From the NCBI RefSeq assembly GCF_002009175.1, contig NZ_CP018047.1:4402001-4466000 (forward strand): DNA of 64,000 bases, written 5' to 3'. Every line of letters begins with the position of its first letter. The first letter of the stretch is position 1. The notes beneath the pieces were generated by a model. That model made no database searches, had not been told where the DNA came from, and saw nothing but the letters and a program-made list of their open reading frames with translations. Shown one piece after another: positions 1 to 8,064 of the stretch. This DNA comes from Streptomyces niveus (GTDB lineage: Bacteria > Actinomycetota > Actinomycetes > Streptomycetales > Streptomycetaceae). The translations under genes were made by a program, and so were the position numbers.

Positions 1-100
1 GCTGTTCCTCACCACCGAGGCCGTCATCGCCGACAAGCCGGAGAAGGCCGGCGCCGGCGGCGCGCCGGGCGGCATGCCGGGCGGTGACATGGACTTCTGA
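1..100 (+). CDS. groEL: 60 kDa chaperonin GroEL, C-terminal fragment
   Basis: Only the last 32 codons are in the window; the gene begins upstream. The frame starting at base 2 reads LFLTTEAVIADKPEKAGAG and then a glycine/methionine-rich tail ending GGMPGGDMDF. The LTTEAVIADKPE segment plus the disordered GGM tail is the hallmark C-terminus of group I chaperonins, which fold cytoplasmic proteins in an ATP-driven barrel. A strong hairpin follows about 45 bases after the stop, so the transcript probably ends here. Actinomycetes often have two groEL copies; which one this is cannot be told from the tail. Confidence 0.93.
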   Translation, partial: LFLTTEAVIADKPEKAGAGGAPGGMPGGDMDF

Positions 101-143
101 TCGACCTCTCCGGTTGATCGGCGGTCCTGAACGGATTGACGAA

Positions 144-181
144 CCGAGGGCGGCACTCCCGAAAGGGGGTGCCGCCCTCGG
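144..181 (+). terminator. Intrinsic terminator after groEL
   Basis: Perfect inverted repeat with arms CCGAGGGCGGCAC (144-156) and GTGCCGCCCTCGG (169-181) around a 12-base loop, 44 bases past the groEL stop. There is no U-tract, as is usual in high-GC actinomycetes. It also lies downstream of the convergent minus-strand gene and may stop both. Confidence 0.8.
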
Positions 182-234
182 GGCGTTCGGCGACCGGCGT
201 TCGGCGTTCGGCGACCGGCGACCGGCGACCGGCG
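182..234. repeat. Short GGCGTTCGGCGACC-type tandem repeat
   Basis: A run of degenerate 7-8 base units (GGCGACC and GCGTTCG) between groEL and the next gene. It is probably simple slippage-type repeat DNA; no function is visible. Confidence 0.5.
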
Positions 235-238
235 TCCG

Positions 239-1015
239 TTACGGGAGCACCGAACCGAAGACGGCGCCCACACCGACCGCGCCGAACAGCGCCGTGAAGA
301 GCACCAGCACGATCACGCGCGGGACTTCCAGGACGAGTGGGGTCATCGATGCCATGCGCTTCGGGTTCGCCGGGTCGTAGGCGATCTCAAGGGTGTCCGC
401 GTGCAGGCCACTTCGGTACTGGTGGGCGTTGCCCCCGGCATCCGTGAAGGCGTACACCGACCTCTTGCCGAGCCTGCCGGTCGAGCGGGCCAGGACGATC
501 ACGCCGCGGCGGCGCAGCACCGTCTTGTCGTACAGACGGGTGACGGTCTGGACGGCGGCCAGGGCGGCCAGCCCGAGCGGCAGCAGGCCGATGACCGCGC
601 CGATGACCGCCGGGGCGCCGTGGGCGACGCCGAGGTACGTGACGTAGGCGAGGTAGCCGAGGACGGCCGTGACGAACAGGACCAGGTTGCGGCGGCTCGC
701 GAACAGCGGGGGTCCGGCGGCCGAGGGCTCCGTGCGTACGAGGGCGCTGCCGCGCCCGTCGGGCCGGGCCGGCAGCACGGCGGCCACAGCCGCGACGAAA
801 GCGGTCGCGGCCGTCGCGTTGTTGGCCTCGACCGAGTGCACGGCATCGTCGGCGAGCGTGATCTCGACCGTACGGGAACGGCCTTCGGCGGCCCGCACCG
901 CCCGGATGACCCTCAGCGGGATCGTGGTGCTTTCCCCGGCGCGTTCGATGACGACGGTGTCGCCGAGGAAGGTGGTGGTCACGCCACGGCTGCGAAGTGT
1001 CTGCGGAGACGGCAT
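239..1015 (-). CDS. DUF3592-like membrane protein
   Basis: About 258 residues. The N-terminal 80 residues are soluble and beta-rich. A hydrophobic hairpin follows (LVLFVTAVLGYLAYVTYLG, then VIGAVIGLLPLGLAALAAV), then a soluble segment with VYAFTDAGGNAHQYRS and IAYDPANPKRM, and a last membrane helix (VIVLVLFTALFGAVGVGAV). The Y/V-DP-x-NP motif just before the last helix is typical of DUF3592 proteins, whose function is unknown. The ATG at 1015 is chosen because GGTGG lies about 10 bases before it; an in-frame ATG at 1039 would add 8 residues. It converges on groEL. Confidence 0.75.
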   Translation of the reverse strand: MPSPQTLRSRGVTTTFLGDTVVIERAGESTTIPLRVIRAVRAAEGRSRTVEITLADDAVHSVEANNATAATAFVAAVAAVLPARPDGRGSALVRTEPSAAGPPLFASRRNLVLFVTAVLGYLAYVTYLGVAHGAPAVIGAVIGLLPLGLAALAAVQTVTRLYDKTVLRRRGVIVLARSTGRLGKRSVYAFTDAGGNAHQYRSGLHADTLEIAYDPANPKRMASMTPLVLEVPRVIVLVLFTALFGAVGVGAVFGSVLP

Positions 1016-1055
1016 GCAGTGATGACCACCGAGGGGCATGGCGGGTTGTACGGTT

Positions 1056-2363
1056 CTACGGCCTTACGGGCCTGTACGGCGGGATCGGGCGCGAATCCGT
1101 CGAGACCGCGACATAGGCCAGGCCGTCGTACTCCTCCGACAGCCGGACCGGAGTGATGTCGCGCCGGTAGAACCAGCGCGTCACCAGCGCGCCGAAGTTG
1201 CGCGTCCCGTGCGTGGCCTCTGCCCACTCCCGTACGGCGCGCGGCGCGTCCCCGGCGGGGCGCAGGTCCAGCAGATGGTCCCGCGGTGTGGCGGCGGCCA
1301 GTTGGGCCTCCACGGTGGTCGCGGGTGCGGCGCCGACGGAGTTGCCCTCGGCGGCCCGGCCCGTCAGTGCGCCGACGCCGCTCCAGGGGCCCGGCCAGAT
1401 GCGGTGGGCGCGGAAGGAGCCCGAGCCGAAGAGGAGCCCGAGGGCGTAGTACGCGTCGCCGTACCGCTCGCGCAGATGCCCGCCGAGCGGCCGGACGCCG
1501 CCGGAGTCACGGTCCTTCGCGACATGGCCGTTGTGGCCCCAGAGCACCACCTTGGCCGCCGGGTCCGCGTCCAGGACGTCCTCGACGGCGTCCGCCATGT
1601 ACCGGTCCCGTCCGGCCTGGACGGTCCGCTCCGGGTCCGGGTGCCGCGGGTTGCGCGTCACCAGATCGGCGGCCCGGACCAGATTGCGGGCGTGCCGTAC
1701 CGCCACGGCCCCGGCGGGGGTGCCGGGCTCGTCGAAGCCGCGCACGAACTCCAGCAGCGTGGTGGCCTCGTGCATCAGCTTCTGCCCGGGGTCGGGCAGC
1801 GAGCCCGGATACGCGGTGGCGAGCACGCCGAGCGCGGAGTGCAGGGCGGGCAGCCGGTCCGGCGCCACGCTGGTCAGGAACGCTTCGAGCACCGCGAGCG
1901 AATCCCCGGCCCGCTGCGGGTCGATGCCGACGAAGCGGACCTTGTCGTCGTCCGGACGCCCGTCGTTGTACGCGCGCATCCACTTGATCACGGCCAGGAT
2001 CTCTTCGGTGCGCCAGGTCCAGAACCCCAGCCCGGTCAGCACCCGTTCGGGGTCGCCGACGCCGTCGCGCACGTACGCGTCGACGGCCGGGCCGGCGGAC
2101 GCGCTCGCCTCCATGGCCAGGACGGTGAAGCCGAGTTCGGTGACCAGGTACTCCAGCAGGCGGTGCTTGAGCTGGAAGAACTCACGGGTGCCGCGGGTGG
2201 ACTCGCCCAGCCCCACGATCCGTACGCCGTCGAGGACTTCCTTCAGCGGCTGGAGGTCGGTGGTGGGCGCGCCGGCGGTCAGGCCGCCGCTCAGGGGCAC
2301 GGCGTTCTCCGACAGCCATGCCGTCACCTCGGCGGACCCGGTCTCCCGATCATTCGCTGACAT
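1056..2363 (-). CDS. Erythromycin esterase family protein
   Basis: 435 residues. Hallmark stretches of the erythromycin esterase/EreA-like superfamily are present: VRIVGLGESTRGTREFFQLK near the N-terminus (GE and H/E catalytic pocket region), VTELGFTVLAMEAS, VRFVGIDPQRA, and KVVLWGHNGHVAKD, which carries the conserved histidine. The family includes macrolide-lactone hydrolases, but many chromosomal actinomycete members have unknown substrates, so resistance is not implied. The ATG at 2363 gives MSANDRETG; upstream in-frame codons extend into the promoter region. It stands alone, divergent from the next gene. Confidence 0.85.
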   Translation of the reverse strand: MSANDRETGSAEVTAWLSENAVPLSGGLTAGAPTTDLQPLKEVLDGVRIVGLGESTRGTREFFQLKHRLLEYLVTELGFTVLAMEASASAGPAVDAYVRDGVGDPERVLTGLGFWTWRTEEILAVIKWMRAYNDGRPDDDKVRFVGIDPQRAGDSLAVLEAFLTSVAPDRLPALHSALGVLATAYPGSLPDPGQKLMHEATTLLEFVRGFDEPGTPAGAVAVRHARNLVRAADLVTRNPRHPDPERTVQAGRDRYMADAVEDVLDADPAAKVVLWGHNGHVAKDRDSGGVRPLGGHLRERYGDAYYALGLLFGSGSFRAHRIWPGPWSGVGALTGRAAEGNSVGAAPATTVEAQLAAATPRDHLLDLRPAGDAPRAVREWAEATHGTRNFGALVTRWFYRRDITPVRLSEEYDGLAYVAVSTDSRPIPPYRPVRP

Positions 2364-2499
2364 GCCGCCGAGGCTACAGGCGGGACGCCCCGCCTCCCGC
2401 ACCGGGAACTCGGTGGCGGGCGCGGCGCGTTACGTGCGCATAGCGCACCGGAGTTGTCCCTGTCCCCAGGTACCCCCGAAGCCCCGGAGGCTCGACACC

Positions 2500-3495
2500 A
2501 TGTCCCTGACTCCCCCCGGCTCCTCCCGCCCCACCCGCCGTGCCGTGCTCGGCGGCGCCGCAGCGGCCACGTTCGCGCTCGCCGCGACGGCGGCCGGCGC
2601 GGGTACGGCCACGGCGCACACGCGGCCCGGCCGTCCCGAGAGCTCCGTCCGTCCCGCCTGGCCCGCCGAGTTCGCGCTGCCCGACGGCTTCCGCCCCGAG
2701 GGCATCGCCATCGGCGGCGGCCCGTACGCCTACATGGGCTCCCTCGCGGACGGCTCCGTCCGCCGCGCCGACCTGCGCACCGGCGAGAGCCGGACCGTTC
2801 TGGCGGGCGCGACCGGCGGCGCCGCCACCGGTCTGAAGCTCGACCGCGACGGGCTGCTGTACATCTCGGGCGGCCTGAGCGCCTCCATCCGGGTGCTCGA
2901 CACCCGTACGAACCGGCTCACGGCCACGTACCGGCCGTCGACGGCCGGGTTCGTCAACGACGTGATCCTGTACGGCGACCGGGCCTGGTTCACCAACTCG
3001 CACGCCCCCGTGATCTACACCGTCCCGCGTGGCCACGGCGGAGGCGGCGACGTCCGGGAAGTCCCGCTCGGCGGCGACTGGGAGCAGGGACCCGCCGGCA
3101 CCATCAGCGCCAACGGCATCGAGACGACCCCCGACGGCCGCGCGCTGATCGTCGTCAACAGCCCGGCGGGCAAGCTGTTCCGTGTGGATCCGAGGACCGG
3201 GCACGCCACGGTCATCACACTCAGGGGCGCGGACGGCGTCGTCAACGGCGACGGTCTGCTGCGCGTGGGCCGCACGCTGTACGTGGTGCAGAACCGCCTC
3301 AACGTCATCACGGTCTTCGACCTCGACCCCCGGGCCCGCACCGCGACGCTGCGCCGCTCCATCACCGATCCCCGTTTCGACGTCCCCACGACCGCGGCCC
3401 GCCTCGGCGACCGCCTCTACCTGGTCAACGCCCGCTTCACGACACCCCCGACACCGGAGACGACGTACAACGCGGTGGCCGTAGAGCTGCGTTGA
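2500..3495 (+). CDS. Exported SMP-30/gluconolactonase-like beta-propeller protein
   Basis: 331 residues. The N-terminus has a twin-arginine motif (TRRAVLGG) followed by an alanine-rich hydrophobic stretch to about residue 40, so it is probably Tat-exported. The mature part repeats short beta-propeller blades (GLKLDRDGLLYISGG, NGIETTPDGRALIVVNSP, VVNGDGLLRVGRTLYVVQN) as in SMP-30/LRE lactonase-like or NHL-like folds. Similar actinomycete proteins are sometimes mislabelled superoxide dismutase; nothing here supports that. RBS CCGGAGG (2484-2490) sits 9 bases before the ATG. The substrate is unknown. Confidence 0.8.
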   Translation: MSLTPPGSSRPTRRAVLGGAAAATFALAATAAGAGTATAHTRPGRPESSVRPAWPAEFALPDGFRPEGIAIGGGPYAYMGSLADGSVRRADLRTGESRTVLAGATGGAATGLKLDRDGLLYISGGLSASIRVLDTRTNRLTATYRPSTAGFVNDVILYGDRAWFTNSHAPVIYTVPRGHGGGGDVREVPLGGDWEQGPAGTISANGIETTPDGRALIVVNSPAGKLFRVDPRTGHATVITLRGADGVVNGDGLLRVGRTLYVVQNRLNVITVFDLDPRARTATLRRSITDPRFDVPTTAARLGDRLYLVNARFTTPPTPETTYNAVAVELR

Positions 3496-3513
3496 GCCCG
3501 GAGCCCGTCGAGT

Positions 3514-3552
3514 GAGGTGCACCGGACCGTGTCGTGAGTCCGGTGCACCCTC
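3514..3552. terminator. Bidirectional terminator hairpin
   Basis: Arms GAGGTGCACCGGAC (3514-3527) and GTCCGGTGCACCCTC (3538-3552), a 14-bp stem with one bulge. It lies between two convergent genes and touches the stop of the minus-strand one, so it can end both transcripts. Confidence 0.8.
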
Positions 3553-4147
3553 AGCCGGGGGACATGCCCCGTTCGACATCGCCCGCATGACGCATGCGGT
3601 GCTCGGTTCCGGCCACGACGACATGGGGGCACGCGCGCCGCAGGGCCTCGACCAGCGGTGCGATATGGGCCGAGGTGATGTGCGGTGCCTGGTACGTGGT
3701 GTGGGACGCCCCGCCCACCTCCACAAGCAGCACCATCTCGTCGGTCTCCCAGGACTCGTCGTCGTCCCCGTCGTCGAAGGAGGCCGGTGAGACGAGTCCG
3801 ACCTGGAGCGGGCGCAGCGCGGTCACCGCGTCGAGAGGGTAGCGGCGGGTACGCCCGTACCGCTGCCTCAGCACCAGCCGCCGCCCGCCTTCCGCCTCCA
3901 CCCGCACCTCGACCACCGACCGCCAGGTACGCACCCAGGCCGGTCCCGACATCGCGAGTCCGAAGACGGTCCAAAGCCCCAGCAGACAGGCCACGACCGG
4001 TGCGACAAAGCAGAACAGGACCGTCAACGGCGGCAGGACGCCGACCGCGACGGCTCCCTCCTCGTAGATCCAGGGCTCCTTGTACCGAGCCCGCCACCGG
4101 AACGCCGCAGTCCTCATGCCGTTCATGAAGCCAGGCCCGGCGCCCAC
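3551..4147 (-). CDS. Hypothetical membrane protein
   Basis: 198 residues from a GTG start with CGGAG 9 bases upstream; internal ATGs at codons 8 and 11 are alternatives. Two closely spaced hydrophobic segments lie around residues 35-70 (GVLPPLTVLFCFVAPVVACL, GLWTVFGLAM). A soluble C-terminal domain follows, with an acidic patch (DDGDDDESWETDE) and a final HITSAHIAPLVEALRRACP helix. The architecture resembles bacterial PH-like membrane proteins but I do not recognise a named family. It converges on the SMP-30-like gene. Confidence 0.65.
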   Translation of the reverse strand: MGAGPGFMNGMRTAAFRWRARYKEPWIYEEGAVAVGVLPPLTVLFCFVAPVVACLLGLWTVFGLAMSGPAWVRTWRSVVEVRVEAEGGRRLVLRQRYGRTRRYPLDAVTALRPLQVGLVSPASFDDGDDDESWETDEMVLLVEVGGASHTTYQAPHITSAHIAPLVEALRRACPHVVVAGTEHRMRHAGDVERGMSPG

Positions 4148-4174
4148 GGCACAAGGCTCCGGTGGACACGGATG

Positions 4175-4777
4175 TCAGTGCCTGACGCCGTGCCGCCCGC
4201 GCAGCAGGTACGCGCACGTCGCGTACAGGGCGGTCGCCGAGCCGAAGCCCGGAAGCGCCGTCCACAGGGCGGCGGTCGAGGTCAGCGGTGCCAGTACGGC
4301 CGCAGCCAGGGCCGACGCGCACATTGCCGCCCCCGTGAGGTGGTACGCGCGGACGCCGAACAGGCGGGCCAGCGGGAAGAAGTGGACGCCCACCACCGCC
4401 GCGACGAACGCCGGGATCGCCTCCGTGTGGTCCGTCGCCACCAGCACGCGGGCGATCGCGAAGATGGCCACCCACTCCGCGAGCACCACCAGACCGAAGC
4501 GCACGCCCACCCTCTTCCTGGTGGCCGCCGTCGGGTCGCCGTCCGTCGGGGCGTCCGCCGCCGCGCGGCTCCTGCGGGCGCCCAGGAACGCGAAGGTGAC
4601 CGAGGCGAGTACGGCGACCGCGAACACCGCCCGGCCCGCCGTCACCGGCATGGCCGTCACACCGCAGGCCGTCCAGCCGAGGCCGAAGAAGGCCATGACG
4701 CCGGCGCCGGTCGCGCGACCGCGCAGTTCGGCGCGGGACATGGCCGAAGGGACGTCGGTGGGATGGGCGGTGGTCAT
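4175..4777 (-). CDS. Multi-pass membrane protein downstream of murQ
   Basis: 200 residues with about five hydrophobic segments (GVMAFFGLGWTACGV, AVFAVAVLASVTFAFLG, FGLVVLAEWVAIFAIARVL, IPAFVAAVVGVHFFPLARLF, GAAMCASALAAAVLAPL). I do not recognise the family. The ATG overlaps the murQ stop by four bases (ATGA), so the two are translationally coupled. This suggests, but does not prove, a role alongside muropeptide recovery. Confidence 0.75.
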   Translation of the reverse strand: MTTAHPTDVPSAMSRAELRGRATGAGVMAFFGLGWTACGVTAMPVTAGRAVFAVAVLASVTFAFLGARRSRAAADAPTDGDPTAATRKRVGVRFGLVVLAEWVAIFAIARVLVATDHTEAIPAFVAAVVGVHFFPLARLFGVRAYHLTGAAMCASALAAAVLAPLTSTAALWTALPGFGSATALYATCAYLLRGRHGVRH

Positions 4778-5730
4778 GCGCGGTCGCCCCCCTTCGACGC
4801 CTGGAGCGCCACCCGCAGATGACCGTGCGAGTCCGCGAGCAGGTCGGCCGCCGTGGGGCCGTCGACCGCGCCGAGGATGGTGAGGATCGCGTTCTTCACC
4901 TCGCCGTCGGTCGCCGCCAGCGCCGCCTCGATCTCCTCGTCCGCCGCGCCCGTCGCGAGCGCGACGATACGGCGGGAGCGGGCCCGCAGCTTCTCGTTGG
5001 ACGCGCGGACGTCGACCATCAGGTTTCCGTAGGTCTTGCCCAGCCGGATCATCGTGATCGTCGAGATCATGTTGAGGACCAGCTTCTGCGCCGTACCGGC
5101 CTTCAACCGCGTTGATCCCGTGAGCAGTTCGGGGCCCACGACGATCTCCAGGCCGTGGTCGGCGGCAGCGGCGAGCGGGCTGTCCGCGTTGCAGGACAGA
5201 CCGATCGTGAGCGCGCCGATCGAGCGCGCGTGCTCGACCGCGCCCACCGCGTACGGCGTGCGGCCGGACGCCGAGATGCCGACCACGGTGTCGTTCGGGC
5301 CCAGCTTCAGCTCGTCCAGGTCCGTCGCCGCCAGTTCCTTGGAGTCCTCGGCGCCCTCCACGGATTTGATCATCGCGCCCGGGCCGCCCGCGATGATGCC
5401 GACGACCTCCGACGGGTCCGTGTTGAAGGTGGGAGGGCACTCACTGGCGTCCAGGATGCCGAGACGGCCGGCCGTGCCCGCGCCCGAGTAGATCAGTCTG
5501 CCGCCACGGGCCATCCGCTCGGCGGTGGCGTCGATGGCGGCGGCGATACGGGGGAGCTGTGCGGCGACGGCGGCGGGGACGGTCTGGTCCTCGCCGTTCA
5601 TGACGCGGGCGATGTCCTCGGTCGAACGGCGGTCGATCTCGGCGAGTTCGGGGCGGAACGCCTCGGTGGTGAGGGTCGCGAGGGTGGCGCGGAGTTCGCC
5701 GTACGGGGAGGGCGAAGTGCTGGAGGTCAT
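4774..5730 (-). CDS. murQ: N-acetylmuramic acid 6-phosphate etherase
   Basis: 318 residues, the usual length. MurQ cleaves the lactyl ether of MurNAc-6-phosphate to give GlcNAc-6-phosphate and D-lactate in peptidoglycan recycling. The SIS-fold signatures are clear: RLIYSGAGTAGRLGILDASE (about residues 78-97) and VVGISASGRTPYAVGA. The family-specific CPPTFNTDP and GPELLTGSTRLKAGTAQK segments are also present. It starts at ATG 5730 and overlaps the next membrane gene by 4 bases. The RpiR-type regulator just upstream on the same strand is the usual partner, so control by muropeptide-derived sugar phosphates is likely. Confidence 0.95.
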   Translation of the reverse strand: MTSSTSPSPYGELRATLATLTTEAFRPELAEIDRRSTEDIARVMNGEDQTVPAAVAAQLPRIAAAIDATAERMARGGRLIYSGAGTAGRLGILDASECPPTFNTDPSEVVGIIAGGPGAMIKSVEGAEDSKELAATDLDELKLGPNDTVVGISASGRTPYAVGAVEHARSIGALTIGLSCNADSPLAAAADHGLEIVVGPELLTGSTRLKAGTAQKLVLNMISTITMIRLGKTYGNLMVDVRASNEKLRARSRRIVALATGAADEEIEAALAATDGEVKNAILTILGAVDGPTAADLLADSHGHLRVALQASKGGDRA

Positions 5731-5789
5731 GGAGAAGCGGCTCTTTCTGGCGAGCTGGCGGAAACCTGATGAAGCCCCGTTTTGGTGAT

Positions 5790-5855
5790 GCGGTTGAGCG
5801 GTGCGTGCCCGTTCGGCGGCGCGCGGTTGAGCGGTGCGCGCCGGTACAGCGGCGC
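5790..5855. repeat. 33-bp tandem duplication between the rpiR-type gene and murQ
   Basis: Two adjacent 33-base units (5790-5822 and 5823-5855), both starting GCGGTTGAGCGGTGCG and ending GCGGCGC, with four mismatches. They fill much of the gap between the regulator and murQ, so they lie in the probable murQ leader or the intercistronic mRNA. Confidence 0.7.
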
Positions 5856-5929
5856 GCGGGTGTGTGCCGGCAGGTGAGGTGCGCGTCTTGCGGGCGCGGC
5901 GGCCGACCGGCGGGTGCGCGGGTCCCGGA

Positions 5930-6847
5930 TCAGCGCGCGCGCGGTGAGTGGCGGTGCGCCAGCGCCTCGTACGACGCCGCCAGCGCGGGCGCGGCCGTCT
6001 CGTACGTCCGCTGGGCGACCCCCACGAACAGACAGTCCACGACCAGGAGCTGACTCGTCCTGCTGGACATCGCCGCCGGCCGCAGCTCGCTCTCGCGGGC
6101 CGTGGACGTGGTGAGGACATGGTCCGCGTACTGCGACACCGCGCCGTCCGGGCGGCCGGTGATCGCGACCGTCGTGGCACCCCGGTCGAAGGCGACGCGC
6201 AGCGGCTCGATGACGTCCCCGGTGGAGCCGGAGTGCGTGATCGCTATGGCCACGTCGCCCGGCCGGAGCTGGACGGCGTTGGTGACCGCGAGGTGCGGAT
6301 CGCTGTGCGCGTGGGCTATCAGACCGATGCGCAGGAGCTTCTGCGCGAGGTCCATACCGACGAGACCGCTCGCGCCGACACCGTATATGTCGATGCGCCG
6401 CGCGCTCGCGGCGGCGGTGACGACCGCGCCGAGCTGCACGGTGTCGAGCCCGGCCGCCGTGTCGGCGAGCGTCTGCTGCTCGTCGTAGGCGAGCTTGGCG
6501 ACGACATCGGCGATCGGGTCGTCGACGGCGATGTCGGCGGTGACGGCCGGGGCCGCGCCGGACTCCTGGTGGGCGGCGAGGCCGGCGAGGGCGAGACGCA
6601 GATCGCGGTAGCCGGGGTAGCCGAGGAGACGGGCGGTCCTGACGACGGTGGCCTCGCTCGTACCGGTGAGTTCGGCGAGACCGGTGACGGTGAGGGCGGC
6701 GGTCCGCGCGGGGTCGGCGGCCACTGCTTCGGCGACGCGCTGCATGGAGCGGGTCATGGAGGGCGCGAGGGTACGCACCTTGGCCGCGAGGGCGGCGGGG
6801 GCCGGAGGGGCGCCGCCGCTGTAAATTTCCTTCACGTCACTGGTCAC
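5930..6847 (-). CDS. RpiR/MurR family transcriptional regulator (SIS domain)
   Basis: 305 residues: N-terminal RpiR-type helix-turn-helix (about 25-105, with LTVTGLAELTGTSEATVVRT and YPGYRDLRLALA) and a C-terminal SIS sugar-phosphate-binding domain (about 140-280, IDIYGVGASGLVGMDLAQK and VAIAITHSGSTGDVIEPL). In this family a sugar phosphate binds the SIS domain and releases DNA. It lies directly upstream of murQ on the same strand, as MurR does relative to MurQ in other bacteria. A TGAAA-N5-TTTCA palindrome sits just upstream of its start, suggesting autoregulation. Confidence 0.92.
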   Translation of the reverse strand: MTSDVKEIYSGGAPPAPAALAAKVRTLAPSMTRSMQRVAEAVAADPARTAALTVTGLAELTGTSEATVVRTARLLGYPGYRDLRLALAGLAAHQESGAAPAVTADIAVDDPIADVVAKLAYDEQQTLADTAAGLDTVQLGAVVTAAASARRIDIYGVGASGLVGMDLAQKLLRIGLIAHAHSDPHLAVTNAVQLRPGDVAIAITHSGSTGDVIEPLRVAFDRGATTVAITGRPDGAVSQYADHVLTTSTARESELRPAAMSSRTSQLLVVDCLFVGVAQRTYETAAPALAASYEALAHRHSPRAR

Positions 6848-6850
6848 GCG

Positions 6851-6865
6851 TGAAAGATAATTTCA
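6851..6865. promoter_or_regulatory. Probable RpiR-type operator
   Basis: TGAAAGATAATTTCA: perfect 5-bp arms TGAAA/TTTCA around GATAA, three bases upstream of the rpiR-type start codon. AT-rich TGAAA-N5-TTTCA palindromes are known for RpiR-family regulators and stand out in this GC-rich DNA. A weaker copy lies in the first codons of the gene (about 6825-6838). Confidence 0.65.
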
Positions 6866-6913
6866 GGCGGGGAGTGCGTCAAGGGGTCGTGTCGGCGGCA
6901 CCGCGGGGTGTCC

Positions 6914-7306
6914 TCAGGCGCCGGACGGGCCGGACGCGACGGGCGCGGCGGTCTCGCGGACCGTCGCCAGGTACTCGTCCACCGCGTCCCTGTTGCGGGT
7001 CAGGCAGTCGATCCGGCGTGACATCCGGTCCCGTTCCACTTCGAGCGTCGCCAGCATCTCCGGGGTCGCGTCCGGGAAATGGATGACTCTCGGCTTGTCG
7101 AGACACGGGAGGATCTGCTTGATGATCCGGGTCGGCAGGCCGGCGTCGAGCAGCCCCCGGACCTGTACGACCCGGTCGACGGCCGGCTCGTCGTAGGAGC
7201 GGTAACCGTTGGCGCAGCGGGTGGAGACGATGAGGCCCTGCTCCTCGTAGTAGCGCAGGAGGCGCCGGGAGGTGCTGGTGCGGTCCGACAGTTCACCGAT
7301 ACGCAT
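6914..7306 (-). CDS. MerR family transcriptional regulator
   Basis: 130 residues. The MerR winged helix begins at residue 1 (MRIGELSDRTSTSRRLLRYY, then EEQGLIVSTRCANGYRSY), followed by the dimerisation coiled coil (about 80-115, LEVERDRMSRRIDCLTRNRD). There is no cysteine-rich metal loop, so it looks like the small redox/drug-type branch rather than a metal sensor. It is divergent from the next gene, with an 18-bp palindrome between them that it probably binds. Confidence 0.9.
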   Translation of the reverse strand: MRIGELSDRTSTSRRLLRYYEEQGLIVSTRCANGYRSYDEPAVDRVVQVRGLLDAGLPTRIIKQILPCLDKPRVIHFPDATPEMLATLEVERDRMSRRIDCLTRNRDAVDEYLATVRETAAPVASGPSGA

Positions 7307-7326
7307 ATGGCTCCCTCGGGCTGATC

Positions 7327-7344
7327 CTTCACACGGGTGTGAAG
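7327..7344. promoter_or_regulatory. MerR-type palindromic operator
   Basis: CTTCACACGGGTGTGAAG: perfect 8-bp arms CTTCACAC/GTGTGAAG with a GG centre, halfway between the divergent MerR gene and the next gene. MerR regulators bind such dyads between the -35 and -10 of stretched-spacer promoters, so this site could control either or both genes. Confidence 0.8.
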
Positions 7345-7368
7345 CTTTGAGCGTACGACAATGGGTGC

Positions 7369-7767
7369 ATGGAAGACATGAACCCCCTGGAACAGGCGCT
7401 GCACACCGCACGCGCCCTGGTCCTCGCCGATCTCGCGGCGGGTGACGTCGCGCGGGCCGAGATCGTCTCGCTGGTGGAGGACGCCGTGTCGCACCGGCGG
7501 TGGTGGGTGGAGCAGTGGCCGGAGGGGATCGAGTTCGTCGTCGGCCTGATCGCCCAGGACGTACAGGACGCCCTTCTGGAGACGCACGGCCGCTGGCCGC
7601 TCTGCCCCGTCTGCGGCGAGTCCCGGACGGAGCTGGCGGCGGAGGGCGGGCCGCACGCGCTGGAGGTGGAGCCGGAGTTGGGCGCGGATCCGCACTGGGT
7701 GTGCGGGAAGGCGGCCGTGGTGGTGGCGCCGGTCGGGTCGCTGGGCGCGGTTCTGGGGGCCGGCTGA
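7369..7767 (+). CDS. Conserved hypothetical protein with a CPVCG motif
   Basis: 132 residues. The N-terminal half is helical (NPLEQALHTARALVLADLAA, then WWVEQWPEGIEFVVGLIAQD). The C-terminal half has a CPVCG knuckle and a lone later Cys (HWVCGK), which could form a zinc site. Function is unknown. The ATG at 7369 is 24 bases past the MerR palindrome, so this gene is a candidate target of that regulator; ATG 7378 is an alternative. The next gene begins 2 bases after its stop, so the two form an operon. Confidence 0.75.
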   Translation: MEDMNPLEQALHTARALVLADLAAGDVARAEIVSLVEDAVSHRRWWVEQWPEGIEFVVGLIAQDVQDALLETHGRWPLCPVCGESRTELAAEGGPHALEVEPELGADPHWVCGKAAVVVAPVGSLGAVLGAG

Positions 7768-7768
7768 C

Positions 7769-8035
7769 GTGACCGTGTACATCGATCCGCCGACCTGGCC
7801 GGGGCACGGGCGGCTCTGGTCGCATCTGGTGAGTGATGTCTCTTACGAGGAGCTGCACGCCTTCGCGGCGGGGATCGGGTGCCCGGAGAGGGCGTTCGAG
7901 CGCGATCACTACGACGTGCCGGCCCATCGGTACGGGGACGCCGTCCGGGCGGGTGCGGTGGAGGTGGGGTCGCGGGAGCTGGTGCGGAGGCTGACGGGAG
8001 CGGGGTTGCGGCGGCGGAAGCGGTGGCGTGGGTAG
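7769..8035 (+). CDS. DUF4031 domain protein
   Basis: 88 residues from a GTG start. The sequence MTVYIDPPTWPGHGRLWSHL, with VSYEELHAFAAGIGCPERAF and RDHYDVPAHRY, matches the short DUF4031 family common in actinomycetes. Function is unknown; the DPP-W-H and DHYDVP segments look like a conserved polar pocket. It follows the previous gene by one base and is probably co-transcribed under the MerR-linked promoter. Confidence 0.85.
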   Translation: MTVYIDPPTWPGHGRLWSHLVSDVSYEELHAFAAGIGCPERAFERDHYDVPAHRYGDAVRAGAVEVGSRELVRRLTGAGLRRRKRWRG

Positions 8036-8064
8036 TGGCTGATGGGTGACCTGCCGGCCGGGCG

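Noticed and set aside
1056..2363. Acquired macrolide resistance gene
   Set aside because: Erythromycin-esterase-family members are common in Streptomyces core genomes; composition matches neighbours and no mobile elements are nearby.
7769..8035. Toxin-antitoxin pair with the CPVCG gene
   Set aside because: The second protein matches DUF4031 and the first lacks a DNA-binding antitoxin fold.
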